Shown here in pieces: positions 33,606 through 39,989 of a stretch of 64,000 nt of DNA (the stretch's first letter is position 1; each line of letters starts with the position of its first letter). Origin of the DNA: Tenacibaculum discolor (GTDB taxonomy: Bacteria > Bacteroidota > Bacteroidia > Flavobacteriales > Flavobacteriaceae); NCBI RefSeq assembly GCF_003664185.1, contig NZ_RCCS01000005.1:526445-590444 (forward strand). The letters run 5' to 3'. The position numbers were made by a program, and so were the translations under genes. Below the pieces are notes generated by a model. The model had not been told where the DNA came from, ran no database searches, and worked only from the letters and a program-made list of their open reading frames with translations.

Positions 33606-34073
33606 TTACTCATAAATTACATCAAATTTATATACAGGACTATCTTGTTCATATTCAAAAACCCTAGCATAGTCCATAACATTGGGTATGTCTTCGAGTT
33701 TGCATAAATGTGCAACTACAGCGTATAAACCGTTAAATAACCTTTCTTTATCAGTAGGGTTTTGAGGTTTAGAATTGTAGTGACATAATGGAACAACAAA
33801 ACCACATGCTTCTAAAAATACTTTTTCAATGTGTAATAGTTCAAGTGGGTTGTAACCATTAAATTTTCTACCCAAATTTTGATGAACCCTACCTACATAG
33901 CTTAGTTGTAATGAACCATGACCATTTGTTAGGTGTTTCCAGCTATCTCGATTATCTAATATATTCCCAACCGCACATGCAGAACAATATTCAGGATTCA
34001 ATTCATCGTTGTGAAAAGCATTATAAAGCTTAATAAGCGCTTGTTCTAATCTTTTAGGTATTTCCATAATCAA
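33606..34073 (-). CDS. Conserved Bacteroidota protein of unknown function (not NqrF)
   Basis: This 155-residue soluble protein contains YCSACAVGNILDN (a CxxC pair), SWKHLTNGHGSLQLSYVG and HQNLGRKFNGYNPLELL, followed by FLEACGFVVPLC and PTDKERLFNGLYAVVAHLCKLE. I recall that homologues in flavobacterial genomes are often labelled Na+-NQR subunit F, apparently only because they lie next to nqr. There is no ferredoxin, FAD or NADH domain here, so that name is not supported. The function is unknown. It is the only minus-strand gene between nqrF and the helicase. Confidence 0.7.
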   Translation of the reverse strand: MIMEIPKRLEQALIKLYNAFHNDELNPEYCSACAVGNILDNRDSWKHLTNGHGSLQLSYVGRVHQNLGRKFNGYNPLELLHIEKVFLEACGFVVPLCHYNSKPQNPTDKERLFNGLYAVVAHLCKLEDIPNVMDYARVFEYEQDSPVYKFDVIYE

Positions 34074-34111
34074 AAAGAATTAACTCCCTTAAATATACAA
34101 AATATTGGTTG

Positions 34112-34119
34112 TACCTTTG
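34112..34119 (+). promoter_or_regulatory. Candidate -7 element for the DEVD-box helicase
   Basis: TACCTTTG is an exact TAnnTTTG match, 16 bases before ATG 34136. It argues against starts upstream of it. Confidence 0.45.
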
Positions 34120-34135
34120 CAGCAAATTATTGTTA

Positions 34136-35494
34136 ATGACAACTTTTCAAGATTTAGACTTATCAAATCCATTAAGAAACTCAATTGAAGAATTAGGTTT
34201 TGTAAACCCTACACCTATCCAAGAACAAGCATTTCCTGTAATTCGTTCAGGAAAAGATGTAGTAGGGATAGCACAAACAGGTACAGGTAAAACTTTTGGG
34301 TACTTATTGCCTATATTACGTGATTTAAAGTTTTCGAAACAACAACACCCAAGAGTGATGATATTGGTGCCTACACGAGAATTAGTAGTGCAGGTGGTAG
34401 ATGAGATTGAAAAGTTAGCAAAATACATGACCTTACGTACTATTGGGGTGTATGGAGGAGTCAACTTAAATCGTCATAAAGAAGCAGTAATGCAAGGTGC
34501 AGATATTATTGTTGCTACTCCAGGACGGTTGTACGATTTAGCGTTAAGTAACGTATTGAAATTAAAGTCTATTCAGAAATTAGTAATTGATGAAGTAGAT
34601 GTAATGCTCGATTTAGGCTTTCGTTTTCAGTTGTTAAACATTTTTGATTTATTACCTCAAAGACGTCAAAACATCATGTTTTCAGCAACCATGACGGAGG
34701 ATGTGGAAGCTTTAATTGACGATTTCTTTATCGCTCCACATAAAATAGCGATTGCAGTTAGTGGAACACCACTAGACAATATTCAGCAAACGAGTTATGA
34801 TGTTCCTAATTTTTACACAAAAGTTAATTTATTAAACTATTTATTATTTGATAAATCTGAGTTTAGTAAAGTGTTAGTGTTTGCGCCTAATAAGCGAAAT
34901 GCAGATAGGTTGTTTGATTGTGTAGCAGAAGAATATCCATCACAAGCCTGTGTTATTCACTCAAACAAAACTCAAAATTATCGTTTACGCTCTATAGAGC
35001 AATTCAATAAAGGAGAAAAGCGAATTTTAATCGCTACCGATGTAATTGCTCGTGGATTAGATTTAGAAGAAGTAACACATGTAGTAAATTTTAATGTACC
35101 ACACTTTCCTGAAAACTATATGCACAGAATAGGTCGTACTGGTCGTGCAGAACGAGAAGGAAAAGCAATTTTATTTGCTACAGAAAAAGAGCAAGAAGAT
35201 AAACAACGAATTGAGGAGTTGATGGATTATGAAATTCCTAAGTTAGAAATTCCAGAACAGGTTGAGATTTCTAAGGAATTAACAGAAGAAGAGCGTCCAA
35301 AGGAAGAAAGAGAAATTAATAAGAATAGAACGTCACAAGAATATATTCCAGGACCTGCCTTTCATGAGAAAAAGGAAAAGAATAAAAAAACAAACCAAGG
35401 AGGTTCATACCGAAGAGAAATTGCTAAGAAGTATAAAAAACCTAAAACAAGAGGAGACAAAAACTATAACAAACGCAATAAGAAACGAAAATAA
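34136..35494 (+). CDS. DEAD-box family RNA helicase with DEVD motif II
   Basis: This 452-residue helicase has the Q-motif (NPTPIQEQAFPVI), AQTGTGKT, PTRELVVQ, TPGRLYD, SAT and HRIGRTGRAE. Motif II reads DEVD (VIDEVDVMLDLGF) instead of DEAD; the second helicase in this window (11977) has the normal DEAD. The core catalytic Asp and Glu are kept, so activity is likely. A long basic tail (after residue 385) is rich in Lys, Glu and Asn. I start at ATG 34136, behind the -7 element; the TTG at 34109 lies in front of it. The stop overlaps the next ATG by one base. Confidence 0.85.
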   Translation: MTTFQDLDLSNPLRNSIEELGFVNPTPIQEQAFPVIRSGKDVVGIAQTGTGKTFGYLLPILRDLKFSKQQHPRVMILVPTRELVVQVVDEIEKLAKYMTLRTIGVYGGVNLNRHKEAVMQGADIIVATPGRLYDLALSNVLKLKSIQKLVIDEVDVMLDLGFRFQLLNIFDLLPQRRQNIMFSATMTEDVEALIDDFFIAPHKIAIAVSGTPLDNIQQTSYDVPNFYTKVNLLNYLLFDKSEFSKVLVFAPNKRNADRLFDCVAEEYPSQACVIHSNKTQNYRLRSIEQFNKGEKRILIATDVIARGLDLEEVTHVVNFNVPHFPENYMHRIGRTGRAEREGKAILFATEKEQEDKQRIEELMDYEIPKLEIPEQVEISKELTEEERPKEEREINKNRTSQEYIPGPAFHEKKEKNKKTNQGGSYRREIAKKYKKPKTRGDKNYNKRNKKRK

Positions 35495-35856
35495 TGCAAG
35501 CACTTACAGAACAAGAACTTCATAATTTGGGGATGAACATTGTAGGTAAAAAGCTACAAGAAATGGGCTATGAGTTTATTGCAATAAATAGTGAGTTAAA
35601 AAGACATCCACAGTTCGTATTGTATAAAAAAGAAGAACCTACCATATTTGTTTTAGTAAAGACTACTAATAATATTCAGTCACCACAAGAGTATGATGTA
35701 TTGTGGATGGAAACATTTAAAAAGCATGCAGAAAAACAAAATGCTAAGGTTTGGTATGCAGGTATAGGGATCGCAAATGCTGAAAGTGTAGATTTACCAG
35801 TTTTTAAAAACAAACCCTATTATGTTGCTTTCGATGATTTTATAAAGATTTTATAG
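35494..35856 (+). CDS. Small protein of unknown function coupled to the helicase
   Basis: I do not recognise this 120-residue soluble protein. It overlaps the helicase stop by one base (TAATG), which suggests coupled translation. The middle segment GYEFIAINSELKRHPQFVLY...IFVLVKTTNN has the strand spacing of a small PD-(D/E)xK or YraN-like nuclease fold, but the required acidic residues are not clearly in place (VxK is seen instead of ExK). The C-terminal half contains a Trp-rich strand pair (VLWMETF, VWYAGIGIA). A partner role with the helicase is inferred only from the overlap. Confidence 0.6.
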   Translation: MQALTEQELHNLGMNIVGKKLQEMGYEFIAINSELKRHPQFVLYKKEEPTIFVLVKTTNNIQSPQEYDVLWMETFKKHAEKQNAKVWYAGIGIANAESVDLPVFKNKPYYVAFDDFIKIL

Positions 35857-36017
35857 ATACGATATTACCAATATCTATAATTTTCTGGTGTTAATTCCCC
35901 TTTTTCACTGATAGAAAAAGAGTGGTTTAGTAGATTGAAAAGGGCAAAAACCCTATTAGTTTTCAGATAGTTGTGTGTTAATTTTACATCAGGGAAATTA
36001 ATAAAATATCTAAAAAA

Positions 36018-36122
36018 ATGAAAAGACAACTACTAACCAAAAAAGGAAAAAAATTAATGAAAACTATTATGGCATTTTTATCAGATTTAGGTAATGGTGC
36101 TAGTTATGCAATTAACAATTAA
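36018..36122 (+). CDS. Possible 34-residue cationic peptide gene
   Basis: A complete ATG-to-TAA frame of 35 codons is preceded by an A-rich leader and followed 19 bases later by a strong terminator with no other gene before it. The peptide is basic in the first half (KRQLLTKKGKKLMK) and amphipathic to neutral in the second (IMAFLSDLGNGASYAINN), with no Cys. It resembles no family I can name; a regulatory or membrane-active peptide or a leader of an unknown natural product are all possible. Chance occurrence in AT-rich DNA cannot be excluded. Confidence 0.35.
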   Translation: MKRQLLTKKGKKLMKTIMAFLSDLGNGASYAINN

Positions 36123-36141
36123 GACTTAAATAGTTAAAGTT

Positions 36142-36176
36142 AAAAACACTCGATCACATTGTAATCGAGTGTTTTT
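36142..36176 (+). terminator. Terminator after the micro-ORF
   Basis: Perfect 13-base arms (36142-36154 and 36164-36176, core ACACTCGAT) surround a 9-base loop and are followed by T. Confidence 0.85.
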
Positions 36177-36202
36177 TTATGCATAAATATTAACTTTACA
36201 GT

Positions 36203-36766
36203 GTGGATAATCTTCTAAGGAAAATAAAAGAATGTAAAATATGTGAGGAACATATAGAGCCTAACCCTGTGATTTTAGCTAATAGAAAGTCAAAAATTAT
36301 TATTGTAGGTCAAGCACCAGGAACCAAAGTACACAAATCTGGAATTCCTTGGGATGATGCTAGTGGAAAACAATTAAGAAAATGGTTAGATGTTACTGAT
36401 GAGCAGTTTTACAACACAAACAATTTTGGAATAATTCCAATGGGCTTTTGTTATCCAGGAAAAGGAAAATCTGGAGATTTGCCACCTAGAAAAGAATGTG
36501 CCCCGAAATGGCATCAACCATTACTAGAAGAAATGTCTAAAGTAAAGCTGGTTATTTTAATTGGAATGTATGCTCAAAACTACTACTTAAAAGAACAAGC
36601 AAAACGAACACTCACTGAGACAGTGAACAATTTTGAAGAGTATCTACCTAGTTATTTTGTATTACCTCACCCATCTCCAAGAAATAGATTCTGGTTAACT
36701 AAAAATCCGTGGTTTGAAAAAGATGTTTTACCCATATTAAAAATAACTGTAAAAAAGCTGTTGTAG
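36203..36766 (+). CDS. Uracil-DNA glycosylase superfamily protein
   Basis: This 187-residue protein belongs to the UDG-like superfamily. IIVGQAPGTKVHKSGIPWDDASGKQLRKWL near residue 32 is the motif-1 region, FYNTNNFGIIPMGFCYPG follows, and VLPHPSPRNRFWL near 155 is motif 3. The N-terminal CKICEEH pair of Cys is not a full Fe-S set, so it differs from family 4 enzymes and is closest to the group annotated as uracil-DNA glycosylase family protein. It starts with GTG at 36203, five bases after a possible TAACTTTA -7 element, so the message could be leaderless. Enzymatic activity is inferred. Confidence 0.75.
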   Translation: MDNLLRKIKECKICEEHIEPNPVILANRKSKIIIVGQAPGTKVHKSGIPWDDASGKQLRKWLDVTDEQFYNTNNFGIIPMGFCYPGKGKSGDLPPRKECAPKWHQPLLEEMSKVKLVILIGMYAQNYYLKEQAKRTLTETVNNFEEYLPSYFVLPHPSPRNRFWLTKNPWFEKDVLPILKITVKKLL

Positions 36767-36813
36767 TGATTTTAATACCAAAAGAAAGTTAAAAACATGC
36801 GTTGATAAATTTG

Positions 36814-36821
36814 TACTTTTG
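36814..36821 (+). promoter_or_regulatory. Candidate -7 element for hflX
   Basis: TACTTTTG matches TAnnTTTG. It ends six bases before ATG 36828, so the hflX message would be almost leaderless. Confidence 0.45.
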
Positions 36822-36827
36822 CAATGT

Positions 36828-38027
36828 ATGATAGAAACAAGAGAAGCCATATCAGAAAAAGCGGTTTTAATAGGTATTATAACCCAAAATCAAGATGAAA
36901 AGAAATCAGAAGAATATCTTGACGAACTAGAGTTTTTAACACTTACAGCTGGAGGAGTAGCTGTTAAACGTTTTGTTCAAAAACTAGACAAACCACACCC
37001 AAAAACTTTTATAGGAACAGGAAAGTTAGAAGATGTAAAAGCGTATATAGAGTCAAATGATATTGGAACAGCCATTTTTGATGATGAGCTATCACCAGCT
37101 CAACTTAGAAATGTTGAGCGTTTTTTAGATTGTAAAATTTTAGATAGAACAAACTTAATACTAGATATTTTTGCTAGTAGAGCACAAACGAGTTCGGCAA
37201 AAGCACAGGTAGAATTAGCACAATATCAATATTTATTACCTCGATTAACAAGAATGTGGACGCATCTTGATAAGCAGAAAGGGGGTATTGGTATGCGTGG
37301 ACCAGGAGAAACAGAAATAGAAACAGACCGTCGTATTATTCGCGATAAAATCTCGTTACTAAAAAAGAAGTTAGTAACTATTGATAAACAAATGTCTGTG
37401 CAACGTAAAAACCGTGGAAAAATGGTTCGTGTTGCTTTGGTAGGATATACCAATGTTGGAAAATCTACTTTAATGAATGTAGTGAGTAAAAGCGAAGTGT
37501 TTGCAGAAAATAAGTTGTTCGCAACGCTTGATACTACAGTAAGAAAAGTAGTAATAAAGAATATTCCTTTTTTAATGACAGATACTGTTGGGTTTATAAG
37601 AAAGTTACCAACTCAATTGGTAGAGTCGTTCAAATCTACCTTAGATGAAGTTCGTGAAGCTGATTTACTATTACATGTTGTAGATATTTCACATCCAAAC
37701 TTTGAAGATCATATTGCTTCTGTTAATAAAATTTTAGATGAGATTGATAGTAAGGATAAACCTACAGTTATGGTGTTTAATAAAATAGATGCTTATACTC
37801 ATGAAACTATTGATGAAGATGACTTAGTTACAGAAAAAACAAAAGAGCATTACACATTAGAAGATTGGAAAAGAACTTGGATGAATGATTTAGAAACAGA
37901 GAGTATTTTTATTTCAGCATTAAATAAAGATAACCTAGAGAATTTTAAAGATAAGGTGTATGAAGAAGTGAAAAAAATACACATTCAGCGCTTTCCATAT
38001 AATGACTTTTTATATCAAGAATATTAG
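36828..38027 (+). CDS. hflX: GTPase HflX, ribosome rescue and splitting factor
   Basis: This 399-residue GTPase binds the 50S subunit and splits stalled ribosomes under stress in studied bacteria. The N-terminal HflX domain includes TAGGVAVKRFVQKLDKPHPKT and FIGTGKLEDVK; GPGETEIETDRRIIRDKI marks the linker helix. The G domain has GYTNVGKST (206-214), the DTVGFIRKLPTQLVESFKST switch region and NKID. I start at ATG 36828, because the TTG at 36819 lies within the -7 element. The length is standard. A terminator follows. Confidence 0.93.
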   Translation: MIETREAISEKAVLIGIITQNQDEKKSEEYLDELEFLTLTAGGVAVKRFVQKLDKPHPKTFIGTGKLEDVKAYIESNDIGTAIFDDELSPAQLRNVERFLDCKILDRTNLILDIFASRAQTSSAKAQVELAQYQYLLPRLTRMWTHLDKQKGGIGMRGPGETEIETDRRIIRDKISLLKKKLVTIDKQMSVQRKNRGKMVRVALVGYTNVGKSTLMNVVSKSEVFAENKLFATLDTTVRKVVIKNIPFLMTDTVGFIRKLPTQLVESFKSTLDEVREADLLLHVVDISHPNFEDHIASVNKILDEIDSKDKPTVMVFNKIDAYTHETIDEDDLVTEKTKEHYTLEDWKRTWMNDLETESIFISALNKDNLENFKDKVYEEVKKIHIQRFPYNDFLYQEY

Positions 38028-38392
38028 TTTTTTACAGAAAAAAAATATAAGCATAACCTAAAAAGAACTTAAAGAATTGCAACTTTAAGTTCTTTTTTAT
38101 TATATTTATAATCGCTAACATAGTTTTTTCTGTGTTTTATAAAGTATTGTAAATTAATATTTTTAACCATTTTATCCCCCTGAAAATGAAAAATAATAAA
38201 ACTTCACAAACAAAATCTAGACGATTTTCATTAGATCAATTAGTTAATAAGAAATCCTAAAACTTACGTCAGTAAATTAATCTTATTTAACCAGCTAACT
38301 TACCAAGTATTCATAAAGTTTTAAATAGAGAATTTAAGACCAGGTGAAATGTCCGCTCTTTTTGAGTTACCATGTGTTAATCTGAATAGATC
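38028..38392. other. Intergenic region, 365 bases, with terminator and two micro-frames
   Basis: The hflX terminator is at the left. A complete 24-codon frame (38186-38260), beginning MKNNKTSQTKSRRFSLDQL, and a 15-codon frame (38349-38396), which ends inside the start codons of the next gene (ATGATGA), could act as leader peptides. Neither is supported beyond its open frame. No clear promoter was seen; the next gene must be transcribed from within this region. Confidence 0.4.
38061..38096 (+). terminator. Terminator of hflX
   Basis: Perfect 14-base arms (38061-38074 and 38083-38096, core AGAACTTAAAG) surround an 8-base loop and are followed by T. Confidence 0.85.
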
Positions 38393-39100
38393 ATGATGAA
38401 AAATATAATTACCCTCTTGTTACTATGTTGTGGTTTGCAATTTGCTCTAGCACAAGAGAAATGTACATCTGAAACTTCACATTTATTAGATGTAAACGTA
38501 GTTGATAAATGTTTAGTAGAAAAAAAAGTAGAAAAGAATACAGAAACAACTCCTGCGGTTGTAACTACAATTTCTAGTAGAAGACATTTTAGAAAACGTG
38601 TTTATTTTGAAAAAGTCATTAGTTTAGCTAATGATATAGAAGCCAACAAAATTAAGTTGATTAAGACGACTAGTGATTTAGCTACATGTCGCTTGTATAA
38701 TATATTTCCAATCACTAGAAAAATAACTAAAAAAGCTACTTCTTTTGATGTAGTAGATGAAATCCCTGTATTTTTATCTTGTACAGACCCTCTAATGGAT
38801 AAAGTTGATTGTTTTAATTATGAAATGCAAAACCATATAATTAATACACTAAAATACCCAGAAGAAGCCTTAGATAAAGGAATTGAAGGGGAGGTACTAG
38901 TAAGTTTTGTAATTGATGAAACTGGTAAAGTAACAGATATTAAAACAGAAGGAGCAAATGCACACGAAATCTTAAAAAAAGAGGCAAAAAGAATTGTATT
39001 ATTATTACCTAATTTTAAGCCAGGGAAACAACAAGGAAAAAATACAAGAGTAGCGTACAGTTTTCCTATGAATTTTAGCTTAAATAGCTCTGAAAATTAG
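38393..39100 (+). CDS. Secreted protein with TonB C-terminal domain (copy 1)
   Basis: This 235-residue protein has a TonB C-terminal domain (about 150-230): IINTLKYPEEALDKGIEGEVLVSFVIDETG and LLPNFKPGKQQGK. Its N-terminus looks like a cleavable signal peptide (CGLQFALAQ then EKC), unlike classical TonB, whose helix remains in the inner membrane. No Pro-rich spacer is present. Two Cys early (EKCTSE, VDKCLVE) and two before the domain (FLSCTD, VDCFNY) are conserved in the next protein. It may couple to the receptor at 39990 or work as a periplasmic adaptor. It starts with tandem ATG codons; either can be used. Confidence 0.75.
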   Translation: MMKNIITLLLLCCGLQFALAQEKCTSETSHLLDVNVVDKCLVEKKVEKNTETTPAVVTTISSRRHFRKRVYFEKVISLANDIEANKIKLIKTTSDLATCRLYNIFPITRKITKKATSFDVVDEIPVFLSCTDPLMDKVDCFNYEMQNHIINTLKYPEEALDKGIEGEVLVSFVIDETGKVTDIKTEGANAHEILKKEAKRIVLLLPNFKPGKQQGKNTRVAYSFPMNFSLNSSEN

Positions 39101-39136
39101 AATGTTAAAATAATTTATTTTCTGTAAAAAAAAGAA

Positions 39137-39144
39137 TACCTTTG
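39137..39144 (+). promoter_or_regulatory. Candidate -7 element for the second TonB-domain gene
   Basis: TACCTTTG is an exact TAnnTTTG match, 66 bases before the ATG at 39211. It suggests that the second gene and the receptor gene have their own promoter. Confidence 0.4.
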
Positions 39145-39210
39145 CACGCCATATTTTTCACAAATAATTAACTGTAATTAGTTGATTAAAAAAATATTAA
39201 ACCCTTAGGT

Positions 39211-39945
39211 ATGAGAAAAATTATTTTAGTTATCACATTAGTTTGTTTTTATGCTACTAATGTTGTGTCACAACGTGAAGTATGTGAAACCCCAGAAGAA
39301 TCTTTAGTAGATTTAAATAGTATTACAAAATGTACCATAGCTCCAAAAAGTAAAAAAAACAAGGGTACACGACAAATCTCTGTAAAAGTATCTGCTAATA
39401 GAAGGTATTTAAAAAAGAGAGAAATTTCAAAAAAGAAAGCTGTTTCAAGTGCTACAGAGTTATCGGGAGCAGGAACTGCTGCAATAGAAAGTGCAACTCC
39501 TCAAGCAGAATTAAACCAATCTTTAACTTTTAAAAGTAACCTTGAAAATATAACAAGTAAACTATCAGCAGAGGAAGTAAGAAAAGCTGAAAAATTTACT
39601 ACAGTTGATAGGATACCTTTGTTTACTGCATGTAAAAATGCAAAGAAAAACGAAAGATTAGATTGTTTTAACGTTGAAATGGTAAAACATATTCAAAAAC
39701 ACTTCAGATACCCTAGTCAAGCGGTAAAAGAATCTATTCAAGGAGAAGTTTGGGTACGTTTTATTATTGATAAAAACGGTCAGGTTAAGAATATTAAAAC
39801 CTTAGGACCTAAAAATGGAGAGTTATTAAACAATGAGGCTGTTAGAGTAGTATCTCAATTGCCACAGTTTGTACCTGCTAAAAAGTCAGGAGATGAAACC
39901 TCTGTAAAATACGGATTCCCTATTATGTTTGCTCTTGATGAGTAA
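39211..39945 (+). CDS. Secreted protein with TonB C-terminal domain (copy 2)
   Basis: This 244-residue protein is a paralogue of the 38393 product. The order is signal peptide (ending NVVSQ), a first Cys pair (VCETPEESLVDLNSITKC), a basic linker (RRYLKKREISKKK), a second Cys pair (TACKNAKKNERLDC) and a TonB C-terminal domain with HFRYPSQAVKESIQGEVWVRFIIDKNGQV. The shared arrangement supports a conserved disulfide-linked domain before the TonB domain. It is followed after 44 bases by the receptor gene 39990 and likely shares a transcript with it. Confidence 0.75.
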   Translation: MRKIILVITLVCFYATNVVSQREVCETPEESLVDLNSITKCTIAPKSKKNKGTRQISVKVSANRRYLKKREISKKKAVSSATELSGAGTAAIESATPQAELNQSLTFKSNLENITSKLSAEEVRKAEKFTTVDRIPLFTACKNAKKNERLDCFNVEMVKHIQKHFRYPSQAVKESIQGEVWVRFIIDKNGQVKNIKTLGPKNGELLNNEAVRVVSQLPQFVPAKKSGDETSVKYGFPIMFALDE

Positions 39946-39989
39946 ATAAACCAATAATAACTTAATACAAATCAATTAAAATAAGCATT

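Larger units (their letters stand above)
35857..36202. other. Gene-poor stretch with a micro-ORF and terminator
   Basis: This 346-base region between the helicase partner and the UDG-like gene contains a small hairpin (AGGGcaaaaaCCCT at 35941-35954), the 34-codon frame at 36018-36122 and a strong terminator. It therefore looks like a separate short transcription unit and not plain spacer. Confidence 0.5.
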
